Shown: piece by piece, positions 7,755-14,325 of the stretch
Layout of the letters: each line of letters starts with the position of its first letter
Position numbering within the stretch: position 1 is the stretch's first letter
NCBI GenBank assembly: GCA_024643945.1
Contig: JAHELX010000063.1
Coordinates: 1-16,818 of the forward strand
Reading direction: 5' to 3'
Length of the DNA stretch: 16,818 nt
Source of the DNA: Anaerolineales bacterium
GTDB taxonomy: Bacteria > Chloroflexota > Anaerolineae > 4572-78 > NAK82
Position numbers and translations under genes: made by a program
Notes under the pieces: generated by a model
What the model was told of the DNA's origin: nothing
Databases searched by the model: none
What the model saw: the letters and a program-made list of their open reading frames with translations, nothing else

Positions 7755-8714
7755 ATGAAATCTCTGCGGCGAAACGAAAAGACATTTGAGCCAGCCTATT
7801 TGCAGCTCCTGCGCAGCGGTGAGTTTCAGGAGCGCATCCCCAGAGCCTATGAGCATCTCTCTATCTGCGACGTGTGCGCTCGGAACTGTAAAGTTGACCG
7901 TCGTGCCGGGCAGGTGGGCGTATGCCGCACCGGCGAGCGGGCCAAAGTGAGTAGCTATGGCCCGCACCTGGGCGAAGAGGACCCTTTACGCGGCTGGCGT
8001 GGTTCTGGTACCATTTTCTTCACCCGATGTAATCTGAAGTGTCAGTTTTGCCAGAATTCTGACATCAGTCAAGCTGAGGCTGGTTACGAGGTCGAACCGG
8101 AAGAATTGGCCTCGATTATGCTTGAGCTGCAGGTCCGAGGGTGTCATAACATCAACTTCGTGTCACCCAGCCACGTGGTTCCCCAAATAATGGCGGCTGT
8201 CCTCATTGCGGCCGAGGCTGGGTTGCGTTTGCCCTTGGTCTACAACACAGGTGGCTACGATTCCATGGCGATGCTCCGACTGTTAGACGGGGTGATTGAC
8301 ATCTACATGCCTGATATGAAATACGCCAATGCCGAAATCGCCCGTCGCTATTCCAAAGTTTCAAATTATCCCCAGGTGAATCAGATTGCTGTGCGCGAGA
8401 TGCATCGCCAGGTGGGCGACCTGCAGATCAACGATGCGGGCCTTGCCGTGCGTGGATTGCTGGTGCGTCACCTGGTGCTACCCGAAAACCTGGCCGGCAC
8501 AGCCGACATTGTTCAGTTCCTCGCCACTGAGATTTCCCCCAATACCTACTTGAACTTGATGGACCAATATCGCCCTGCTTACAAAGCGCATTACTTCCCC
8601 GAACTCAATCGGCGCATCACTCGCCGCGAATACGAGGCCGCGGCAAGAATGGCCTGGGATGCTGGCCTTCGCCGTCTGGATGAGCGACGTGCCACCTTTT
8701 GGATTATGCGCTGA
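7755..8714 (+). CDS. pflX: PflX-type radical SAM protein (pyruvate-formate-lyase-activating-enzyme-like)
   Basis: A 319-residue soluble protein. ATG 7755 has AAGGG 7 nt upstream. The radical SAM motif CxxxCxxC is RCNLKCQFCQN (C92, C96, C99), which binds the 4Fe-4S cluster that cleaves S-adenosylmethionine. It is preceded by a second cysteine set typical of the PflX family (C38, C41, C45, C57, in CDVCARNCKVDR and GVCRTG). Downstream, YNTGGYDS (163-170), IDIYMPDMKYA (181-191) and NLMDQYRPAYKA (267-278) match the barrel of this COG1313-type group. The substrate is not established; despite the name, no glycyl-radical enzyme lies nearby. It is a monocistronic unit with its own promoter and converges on the zinc-ribbon gene. 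The 79-nt gap between them shows no clear terminator. Confidence 0.9.
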   Translation: MKSLRRNEKTFEPAYLQLLRSGEFQERIPRAYEHLSICDVCARNCKVDRRAGQVGVCRTGERAKVSSYGPHLGEEDPLRGWRGSGTIFFTRCNLKCQFCQNSDISQAEAGYEVEPEELASIMLELQVRGCHNINFVSPSHVVPQIMAAVLIAAEAGLRLPLVYNTGGYDSMAMLRLLDGVIDIYMPDMKYANAEIARRYSKVSNYPQVNQIAVREMHRQVGDLQINDAGLAVRGLLVRHLVLPENLAGTADIVQFLATEISPNTYLNLMDQYRPAYKAHYFPELNRRITRREYEAAARMAWDAGLRRLDERRATFWIMR

Positions 8715-8793
8715 GCAGATCGTTCAGGCGATGAAGCAGTGGCGCAATCCCGCAACTCATTGACAAGGTGAGGTCTCGAACTATCACAGGTCT

Positions 8794-9471
8794 CTATCGT
8801 AGATGATCCAGTCGGCCCTGCAAATAGGCCAAGATCAATGCTGCCTCTCGAGACTTACATCCCAGGAAGTAGGTAGCTTTTTCCTCACCTTTGCGCTGCA
8901 CGGCGAAGGCGTTGGTAAAAGTGCGGATGCCGGTTAGCTTGCGATCGACGCGAATGGTAGTGTGCCTGTCGCTGGGGAAGATGAGGCGTTGGTCGCTGAT
9001 GAAGAGGTTCCCCTGATCGAGTGTTCTCAAAACACGTTGGTCAACCGGTCCGCGTACTCTGTCCACGCCATCTGGGATCGCTGGCCCTTGCGCTCGCAGC
9101 AGGCCATTCACCAACAGGTGGCAAGTTTCGAGACTCTGGGGGAACAAAACCTGGGCAACAGTGCTGCTCGGTGGGCGAATGCGTGAAAGGTTGCCGGCGG
9201 CTATCGCTGCCAGATCAGCGTCGGAATAGCATGTCCCGGTCAGCTCTGCCAGTTCGGCTTGGGTAAGCGGACGGCCGATCAGGTCAGGCTCAGCATTGCG
9301 ATAACTGGCGCCGATGGCCCGAAAGAAGAATCGGTTACGGGGCCACACGCCTAACCATCGACTTTGCTCCACCTTTGTCTCACAAGACGAACATGTGTAT
9401 TGACGACCGTCGCCCCGCAGAGGCGACTGACCGCAAATTGGGCATGGGTCTATGAGCACCTCTTCACTCAC
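8794..9471 (-). CDS. Zinc-ribbon protein with PH/GRAM-like C-terminal domain
   Basis: I start it at GTG 9471 (225 residues) because GGAGG lies 8 nt upstream. The in-frame ATG at 9486 has no ribosome site and would sit only about 14 nt from the predicted transcript start. Four cysteines form a zinc ribbon: CPIC (10-13) and CSSC (27-30). The middle (about 35-120) is unassigned, with a helix-rich stretch (PLTQAELAELTGTCYSDADL). The C-terminal part (about 145-220) alternates short strands: GNLFISDQRLIFPSD, HTTIRVDRKLTGIRTF and NAFAVQRKGEEKATYFLG. This resembles a bacterial PH/GRAM-like domain, in which 'LFISDQRLIF' is a recurrent phrase. It is probably a cytosolic adaptor; its partner is unknown. 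It diverges from the GH/amidase gene across a 219-nt region holding promoters for both. Confidence 0.72.
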   Translation of the reverse strand: MSEEVLIDPCPICGQSPLRGDGRQYTCSSCETKVEQSRWLGVWPRNRFFFRAIGASYRNAEPDLIGRPLTQAELAELTGTCYSDADLAAIAAGNLSRIRPPSSTVAQVLFPQSLETCHLLVNGLLRAQGPAIPDGVDRVRGPVDQRVLRTLDQGNLFISDQRLIFPSDRHTTIRVDRKLTGIRTFTNAFAVQRKGEEKATYFLGCKSREAALILAYLQGRLDHLR

Positions 9472-9504
9472 GGTAAAAACCTCCATATAACAAACGACTC
9501 ATTT

Positions 9505-9534
9505 ATTATACCACTTATTCGCGCTTGCATACAA
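9505..9534 (-). promoter_or_regulatory. Promoter for the zinc-ribbon gene
   Basis: On the minus strand TTGTAT (9534-9529), an 18-nt spacer and a perfect TATAAT (9510-9505) predict a start near 9498. This leaves a leader of about 27 nt before GTG 9471, with the GGAGG ribosome site inside it. Confidence 0.65.
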
Positions 9535-9570
9535 TAGCAAATTGACGTAGAATTCAATAGCAGGTAAAGT
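9525..9570 (+). promoter_or_regulatory. Two overlapping promoter candidates for the GH/amidase operon, with a direct repeat
   Basis: Candidate 1 is TTGCAT (9525-9530), 17 nt, TAGAAT (9548-9553). Candidate 2 is TTGACG (9542-9547), 17 nt, TAAAGT (9565-9570). The octamer CAATAGCA occurs at 9532-9539 and again at 9555-9562 (23-bp period), within or beside both promoters, and could be an operator. The leader to ATG 9691 would be about 115-130 nt. Neither promoter has been tested. Confidence 0.45.
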
Positions 9571-9690
9571 TGGCGTCAAGCTATCTCGTACCTGTGCTGG
9601 TTATTGCTCATCGGATACCCCTCCTCATCGCCTGCCAACTTCTTCAGATAAGGCTGTACGTCCTTTTTTCAATCATAGGAGACAAAGAAG

Positions 9691-11766
9691 ATGGCCGTTC
9701 GAACTTGTCGAGTAAGCCTTCATGGCCGCAACTATGAGTCTTTTGAAGAGGTGGACTATCAAATCGTTCGGGAGGCTCGTATCGAGACCTTGAAGATGAT
9801 GAGCCAAACCCATCCTGATGCCTTTAACCGCCTGAAGAGCGAGAATCCAGATATCGAATTCATCGTCCGTCTCTGGGATGACCGTATGGGAGTCGGCCAT
9901 CACCCCACTCCCGAACAATTCGTGGAGCGTATGGTGCCTATTATGCAGGGACTGCGTTCCTTTGCCACTAAATTTGAGATTCACAATGAACCGAACCATC
10001 TGAAGCGCTACGAAGGTTGGGGACAAGATGACGCCGATGCGCGCGACTTTAACCAGTGGTATCAGCAGGTTTTCAAATTGCTCAAGCAGCGGTGTCCCTG
10101 GGCGCTCCTTGGCTTTCCTGGGTTGGCCATCCCCCATCGCGATCTGGAATGGGTTGAAATTTGCCGGCCTGCGGTCGAGATGTCAGACTTTCTGGGTGTG
10201 CATTGCTACTGGCAGACGACACCTCAGGAACCCCGCAATCATCTGGCCGACTTTTGGGGGTTGCGCTTCAAATATTACCACGACAAATTCCCTGGCAAGG
10301 TCATCGATTTGCTGGAAGTGGGTAATTCCAATGCCCAAAGCGGGTTGCCCATCACCGACGCAGAGGTCGCCCGGCAATTCGTAGAATACTTCCAGGAACT
10401 TTTCAAGTACCCTTATCTGAACTCCGCTTCTCCCTTTATCATGTCTTCACCTGACTCGACCTGGGACTCCTTTGCGTGGCGCAAGGTGAGCGGCGAAGTT
10501 AAACCGGTCGTGGCGGCCATTCGCGATATGCCCCGGCCACCTCTCAAACCAGCCGTCATCAGGCCGCTGGTGCGCGAGCGGTTCTTCGAGCCGACGCAGC
10601 AAACCGTCAGCGGGCCATTTTTGGATTTCTTCGACAAATGCGGGTTAGACATTTGTGGCTATCCGATCTCGTCTCCCGTCAGCGAAGATGGTCTCCAGGT
10701 GCAGTATTTCCAACGGATTGTTATGGAAGAGTTTCAACCGGGCCAGATCCGGCTCCGCCTGGCAGGGACTCAAGTGGTGGACTTGCGCCGACGGGTTCAA
10801 GAACTGGAGCAGCAACTGGCAGCTCCCCGGGCCGACGGTCAGGTGGCCACTTTGCAAGCCCGCGTTGCGGAACTGGAGCAGCAATTGGCAGCCGCTCGGG
10901 CTGCAGCCGGCCAGGCGATGGGCGTTGTGGCCCAGCCAGCCATCACGGCTGTGATAGATGCACTGGCTAAACATCCCACCCAGCGCTACCAAACGCGCCC
11001 TGTCTCTAAAGTCAGCAGCATTGTGCTACATCATAGTGCTGTACCCGCTAGTGTGGGGGCTGACCGCATCGCCAAATACCAGGTTGAAAAGCAAGGATGG
11101 CCAGGCGTCGGCTTTCATTACTTCGTCTACGACGACGGTCGCATTGAACAAACACAACCGTTGGAGGTGATTGCCTACCACGCTGGCGATGCCAATCCCA
11201 CCAGTGTCGGCATCTGCCTGGCTGGCAATTTCACCCAGCAACCACCGACCGAAGCCCAATTGTTGGCCACAAGTCAGCTCACTGCCTGGCTGTTGCAGAA
11301 ACTCAATTTGCCCATCGAAGCTATTCATTCTCATAAAGATTACGTGGCCACTGCTTGCCCTGGCGATCAGTGGGATGCCGGCGCCAAGTGGGGTGAGCGA
11401 CTTCGGCGCCAGGTGCAAGATGCATTGGCCGGTGCCGGCCCGGTGGCCACTACTCCTGCCGGTAAACCACTTGGACACTATGTGCTCTTCTGGCAAACGC
11501 CCGATGATTGGGCCAAAGAAGACTTGTTGGGTGCGCAGAATTACATAGGTCGCTTCCGTGTCACTGTTGGCTTCTCGGTAGACGATGCGATGCAGGCGGA
11601 ATATGTTACTATCGTCGGTGGACCGCTGGGGGTGTTGCCTGAGGCCGAGGCGCTATTGCGTGCTGCCGGCTGTAAGGTTGATCGCGTGGCTGGCGACACT
11701 TTTGCTGAAACCAAACGCTTGCTTGATCAAATGGCAAAGGAAGGCAAACGATTTCTGAGTTTTTGA
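9691..11766 (+). CDS. Glycoside hydrolase (clan GH-A-like) fused to T7-lysozyme-type N-acetylmuramoyl-L-alanine amidase
   Basis: A 691-residue protein; ATG 9691 is preceded by AGGAG with 9-nt spacing. Residues 1-285 look like a TIM-barrel hydrolase of clan GH-A: E100 in FEIHNEPNH is the expected acid/base, and E209 in IDLLEVGNSN at the end of a later strand is the likely nucleophile. Residues 297-365 (FFEP, GPFLDFFDKCG, GYPISSPV, VQYF) match a repeat I associate with Chloroflexota cell-surface proteins. A coiled coil spans 363-408 (VQELEQQLA twice). Residues 438-580 form an Amidase_2/PGRP domain with LHHSA (H447/H448), GFHYFVYDDG, YHAGD and HSHKDYVATACPGD, giving putative zinc ligands H447, H548 and C556. 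About 110 C-terminal residues are unassigned. It should cut a glycan and the muramyl-alanine bond. There is no signal peptide or TM segment, so how it reaches peptidoglycan is unclear. Confidence 0.88.
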   Translation: MAVRTCRVSLHGRNYESFEEVDYQIVREARIETLKMMSQTHPDAFNRLKSENPDIEFIVRLWDDRMGVGHHPTPEQFVERMVPIMQGLRSFATKFEIHNEPNHLKRYEGWGQDDADARDFNQWYQQVFKLLKQRCPWALLGFPGLAIPHRDLEWVEICRPAVEMSDFLGVHCYWQTTPQEPRNHLADFWGLRFKYYHDKFPGKVIDLLEVGNSNAQSGLPITDAEVARQFVEYFQELFKYPYLNSASPFIMSSPDSTWDSFAWRKVSGEVKPVVAAIRDMPRPPLKPAVIRPLVRERFFEPTQQTVSGPFLDFFDKCGLDICGYPISSPVSEDGLQVQYFQRIVMEEFQPGQIRLRLAGTQVVDLRRRVQELEQQLAAPRADGQVATLQARVAELEQQLAAARAAAGQAMGVVAQPAITAVIDALAKHPTQRYQTRPVSKVSSIVLHHSAVPASVGADRIAKYQVEKQGWPGVGFHYFVYDDGRIEQTQPLEVIAYHAGDANPTSVGICLAGNFTQQPPTEAQLLATSQLTAWLLQKLNLPIEAIHSHKDYVATACPGDQWDAGAKWGERLRRQVQDALAGAGPVATTPAGKPLGHYVLFWQTPDDWAKEDLLGAQNYIGRFRVTVGFSVDDAMQAEYVTIVGGPLGVLPEAEALLRAAGCKVDRVAGDTFAETKRLLDQMAKEGKRFLSF
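10801..10892 (+). repeat. Direct repeat encoding coiled-coil heptads
   Basis: The segment beginning GAACTGGAGCAGCAACTGGC at 10801 recurs at 10870 with one silent change in that 20-mer, a period of 69 bp or 23 codons. It encodes ELEQQLA twice inside the GH/amidase gene. It is likely an internal duplication that lengthened the linker coiled coil. Confidence 0.7.
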
Positions 11767-11782
11767 GTAAGTTGGCAAATCT

Positions 11783-12664
11783 ATGACGGCCACTTCCCAG
11801 TTTTCTGATTCCACAAAACAGGACGAGAACCACGATACGCAGCACTACCAGGTTCATCTTCCGATGTTTGAGGGACCGCTCGGCCTCCTTTTGCATCTGA
11901 TCGAGCGAGAGGAGCTGGATATTACCAAAGTGGCGTTGGCCCAGGTCACCGACCAATATCTGGCTTATCTCGCTGTCCTGAAAGAAGTCGAAGTTGAGTT
12001 CCTGACCGATTTTCTGGTGGTGGCAGCCAAGCTACTTTTCATCAAATCGCAGGCGTTATTGCCCAAGCCACCCCCCAGCTTGATAGACGAGGAAGAGGAA
12101 GACATCGGTGACCAATTGGCACGCCAGTTGCGAGCTTACAAGCAATTTAAAACGGTGGCACAAGCACTTCGCCAACAAGAGGCAGATGGCCTGAGAAGTT
12201 TCATTCGTCTGGCGCCGCCGCCCAAGCTTGAGCCCAGGCTGTCCTTGGGTGAAGTGACCCTGGACGATTTGGTTGCTGCTGTGCGTCAGGCGTTGTCAGT
12301 GCGACCTGCCGATCCGGCTGTAGGCGAGGTTGTGTCACCCGTAACCGTGACGATCGGCGAGCAGATGACACTCATCCGTGACGAGCTAAGTCGTCATAGG
12401 CAGATCAGTTTTCAGCGTCTGCTACGCCAGGTGACCACCCGGGTGGGGGTCATTGTTACCTTCCTGGCAGTCCTCGAACTCATCAAGCAGTACGTGATAG
12501 AAGTGCGGCAGGATGCTTTGTTCGGAGAGATAGTTATCTCCCCGCTTATGGATCGTCCCCCGGGAAAGGAGGCCTATCCCCAAACAGGACCCACAGGTGG
12601 GATCGCTGGAGCGAAGGATGACATAGACAACCCTGTGCCAGATCAGCACAACCCACGGGAGTGA
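11783..12664 (+). CDS. scpA: Segregation and condensation protein ScpA (kleisin)
   Basis: A 293-residue kleisin subunit of the SMC-ScpAB condensin, which bridges the SMC heads and helps compact and separate chromosomes. The N-terminal SMC-neck-binding region shows the family signature YQVHLPMFEGPLGLLLHLIE (22-41), then LDITKVALAQVTDQYL and LTDFLVVAAKLLFIKSQALLP, with an acidic linker (EEEEDIGDQLARQL). The C-terminal winged helix (about 215-262) contains VIVTFLAVLELIKQ and ALFGEIVI. A proline-rich tail of about 30 residues follows. ATG 11783 lies 16 nt after the GH/amidase stop; the ribosome site is weak, so translation may depend on coupling. ScpB, the usual downstream partner, is not here. 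Instead, the stop codon overlaps the ribosome site of an unrelated gene. Confidence 0.93.
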   Translation: MTATSQFSDSTKQDENHDTQHYQVHLPMFEGPLGLLLHLIEREELDITKVALAQVTDQYLAYLAVLKEVEVEFLTDFLVVAAKLLFIKSQALLPKPPPSLIDEEEEDIGDQLARQLRAYKQFKTVAQALRQQEADGLRSFIRLAPPPKLEPRLSLGEVTLDDLVAAVRQALSVRPADPAVGEVVSPVTVTIGEQMTLIRDELSRHRQISFQRLLRQVTTRVGVIVTFLAVLELIKQYVIEVRQDALFGEIVISPLMDRPPGKEAYPQTGPTGGIAGAKDDIDNPVPDQHNPRE

Positions 12665-12675
12665 GGAGGCATGCA

Positions 12676-13455
12676 ATGGGACTCAATATTGAAGGCTATA
12701 ACGAACAGTTTTTGGAGAAGGTAAGAGAGAAGGAGCCGGTCTACAACGACGCAGCAGTCAAATACAAAGTTGGCATCAATTTCCTGCGCGACATCGAAGT
12801 GCCAGAGGATGCCACGCAATATTGGCGCGTCGTCGGCGTGCATCACCTGACCGGTGCCGAGAATATGGGCAATCATCACATCTATGCCGATGTTCTCGAC
12901 GAAGAGGGCAAGCGGATCGATAGGGCACGCCTGGTCTTGTTCCAGGAAAATACGGCTCCCGTCTTTGCTGTTGTGGACAAACCGGTCACCGAAGCTGGCA
13001 CCAATTTTCCCTTGTGGAAGGCCGATAAGGCCACCGTTGCCGTTGCCTGGCCTGACGACGGCCCGCTGACCAGCGAGCAGGTCACAGGGCTCAGCACCGG
13101 CCACCCCGATGAAGAAGTGGGAAATACCCTATTCCATCACTCCTTCTATGTCGTCTTCCAGCAGGCGAACATCCCTGCCGAAGGTGATACTCCCATTGGG
13201 CACGGTGGCGGCGGTTCCTCACTGTCACTGGAAGAGACCATCCGTTTGGTTGGACAATCGTTGATCATTCCTTTAAATCCCGATGCGATGTTCTACAAAC
13301 TGGCTAAAGAGAAGGGTCTGGGGGAACGGCTGACCCGCGAATACGATGTGGAATACGAAGGCAAGACCTATCGTGCCCAGGTTTATGAGAAGGGCATTGT
13401 CTACGCGCCGGTGGGCGAGTGGCACAAAACGGATGTATTGCCGCGCTCCAATTGA
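12676..13455 (+). CDS. Unknown protein of the 'VGVHHLTGAEN' type, Chloroflexota-like
   Basis: A 259-residue protein. ATG 12676 has AGGAGG with 6-nt spacing, overlapping the ScpA stop; the upstream in-frame GTG at 12661 is less likely. No signal peptide or membrane segment is visible. Residues about 22-170 look beta-rich, with WRVVGVHHLTGAENMGNHHI, YADVLDEEGKRIDRARLVLF and TLFHHSFYVVFQQAN. The order resembles an immunoglobulin-like or carbohydrate-binding domain that, from memory, recurs in Chloroflexota proteins next to lysozyme-type or glycoside hydrolase modules. A glycine-rich linker (GHGGGG, about 176-181) leads to a C-terminal piece with LGERLTREYDVEYEGKTYRAQ and GIVYAPVGEW. The set with GH/amidase and ScpA suggests a link to cell wall and division. 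No catalytic motif is recognised and the function is unknown. Confidence 0.75.
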   Translation: MGLNIEGYNEQFLEKVREKEPVYNDAAVKYKVGINFLRDIEVPEDATQYWRVVGVHHLTGAENMGNHHIYADVLDEEGKRIDRARLVLFQENTAPVFAVVDKPVTEAGTNFPLWKADKATVAVAWPDDGPLTSEQVTGLSTGHPDEEVGNTLFHHSFYVVFQQANIPAEGDTPIGHGGGGSSLSLEETIRLVGQSLIIPLNPDAMFYKLAKEKGLGERLTREYDVEYEGKTYRAQVYEKGIVYAPVGEWHKTDVLPRSN

Positions 13456-13509
13456 TGCTGTAACTTTTCACGCTGAGGCGCATCTATGAAATAGGAAGGA
13501 ACGCGTTCT

Positions 13510-13719
13510 ATGTTAGGTGTGCCTGTCAGCAAAGCCTCACTCTACATTGACGACGACCGTTGCCATGCGTGCCGGCGTTGTTTGGCGCAGCAGGTGTGCA
13601 AGGTCAAAGCCATTGTTCGCATTGACCGGGATGAGCCCCCCTTTGTAGACGTCCATCGCTGTCACGGCTGTATGGTATGCCCGGTTGAGTGCCCTTTTGA
13701 GGCCATTCTATTAGCCTGA
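13510..13719 (+). CDS. Small 2[4Fe-4S] ferredoxin with atypical first motif
   Basis: A 69-residue bacterial-type ferredoxin; ATG 13510 has AGGAAGGA 9 nt upstream. Two cysteine sets are present. The second is canonical CxxCxxCxxxCP (C51, C54, C57, C61, in CHGCMVCPVECP). The first is C18, C21, C24 followed by five residues before C30, which is followed by Lys rather than Pro (CHACRRCLAQQVCK). In standard ferredoxins C18/C21/C24/C61 would hold one cluster and C51/C54/C57/C30 the other, so the altered spacing places C30 unusually. It should be a cytosolic electron carrier, or a detached subunit of a larger enzyme. It is the last gene before the terminator at 13760. Its redox partner is not evident, though the PflX-like radical SAM enzyme is 5 kb away. 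Confidence 0.9.
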   Translation: MLGVPVSKASLYIDDDRCHACRRCLAQQVCKVKAIVRIDRDEPPFVDVHRCHGCMVCPVECPFEAILLA

Positions 13720-13750
13720 GAATACGCACCGCGTGCAGAAAGCTAGACGC

Positions 13751-14024
13751 AGAAGAAAAGCCCGGAGAAAATCCTCCGGGCCTTGTTTTTGGTGAGTCAG
13801 GTCGATGAGCAAGGATTGGACTGTGATGCTATCTCATCAATGTTGAAGCTAGAATGATGACCTGACTCAAACAGTGACTGGGTCGGGTGAGCAGAGTGCG
13901 ATGTACCCGATGAAGCTACGACGGACAGCTATGTCTTCTGCTCTGGAATGAAAACTGGAGTGGGAATACCCGGCCAGACCAACTGCAAAGGGGAACGCTC
14001 ACAGAAGCTTGTGAATGTGATTAC
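13751..14024 (-). ncRNA. Candidate structured non-coding RNA, class unknown
   Basis: A leftward transcript of about 270 nt is predicted from the TTGACA-17-TACAAT promoter (14059-14031) to the terminator at 13781-13751. No minus-strand reading frame with a ribosome site begins inside it. Inverted repeats give a layered structure: TGAGTCAGGTC (13793-13803) with GACCTGACTCA (13859-13869), directly stacked on GATGAG (13804-13809) with CTCATC (13833-13838). TCGGGT (13883-13888) pairs with ACCCGA (13905-13910), and GAGCAGA (13889-13895) with TCTGCTC (13937-13943). A hairpin CTGG/GGG with CCC/CCAG lies at 13955-13977, and TCACA/TGTGA at 13999-14014. I could not match it to tmRNA, RNase P RNA, 6S or SRP RNA: their signature sequences are absent and the ends do not pair. 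It could be a trans-acting sRNA or a new class. Promoter and terminator are strong; the structure is inferred by eye. Confidence 0.6.
13760..13790. terminator. Bidirectional rho-independent terminator
   Basis: A perfect 8-bp GC stem, GCCCGGAG (13760-13767) with CTCCGGGC (13774-13781), and a 6-nt loop. On the plus strand it is followed by CTTGTTTTT, ending the ferredoxin operon. On the minus strand it is followed by TTTTCTTCT (13759-13751), ending the leftward transcript from the promoter at 14031-14059. Confidence 0.9.
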
Positions 14025-14030
14025 AATGGC

Positions 14031-14059
14031 ATTGTACCAGAAACAACAAAGATTGTCAA
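14031..14059 (-). promoter_or_regulatory. Near-consensus sigma70 promoter of the candidate ncRNA
   Basis: On the minus strand a perfect TTGACA (14059-14054), a 17-nt spacer and TACAAT (14036-14031), with a start near 14024. It is one of the best promoter matches in the window and faces no convincing protein gene. Confidence 0.75.
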
Positions 14060-14076
14060 GCCACAAAGGCCTTAAA

Positions 14077-14105
14077 TTGACAGCACTCTGCTCATGTGTT
14101 ATATT
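14077..14105 (+). promoter_or_regulatory. Near-consensus promoter facing the hxlR operon (distal)
   Basis: TTGACA (14077-14082), a 17-nt spacer and TATATT (14100-14105), with a start near 14112. It is divergent from the ncRNA promoter, and the two -35 boxes are 17 bp apart. It would give hxlR a leader of about 240 nt, or a short RNA if transcription stops at the T6 run at 14222-14227. Confidence 0.65.
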
Positions 14106-14209
14106 CTGCCGCAATACTTTATTTTTTATAGTAGAAACCAGCATAGCAAACCCGGCTGCCCTGTCTCCAGCTAAAGCTCGATCTGACTTCAAGATTGTTG
14201 GTTGAGTTG

Positions 14210-14238
14210 TTGACAGCCGCCTTTTTTGGGCGTACCAT
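14210..14238 (+). promoter_or_regulatory. Proximal promoter of the hxlR-MFS operon
   Basis: TTGACA (14210-14215), a 17-nt spacer and TACCAT (14233-14238). The start near 14245 gives a leader of about 109 nt. That leader contains an imperfect hairpin at 14250-14277 (TGGG and GGGG arms pairing with CCCC and CCCA) and the palindrome at 14326-14342. Confidence 0.6.
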
Positions 14239-14325
14239 GCGTCTTCTCGTGGGCCAGGGGGCTAGTACCCCGTCCCAGGGATTATGATATGACACAGATT
14301 ACGCCCATGAGGCCGAATCTAACTT

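Noticed and set aside
7734..7757. TTG start at 7734 for the radical SAM gene
   Set aside because: It falls within the -10 box of the promoter; ATG 7755 has a ribosome site and fits the family.
9691..11766. Prophage endolysin
   Set aside because: The amidase resembles T7 lysozyme, but no holin, structural, integrase or terminase genes surround it; neighbours are housekeeping genes such as scpA.
13793..14024. tmRNA, 6S RNA, SRP RNA or RNase P RNA
   Set aside because: Signature sequences (tRNA-like acceptor with TTCGA, SRP GGAAGGAAGCAG-type loop, RNase P core) are absent, and the 5' and 3' ends do not pair. GTCAGGTC resembles the SRP loop flank only superficially.
13929..14192. Minus-strand ORF of 87 aa in the intergenic region, ending VWPGIPTPVFIPEQKT
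   Set aside because: The predicted transcript start (about 14024) is inside it, it has no ribosome site, and its codons show no clear coding bias. It is better explained as part of the candidate ncRNA, though a relic gene cannot be excluded.
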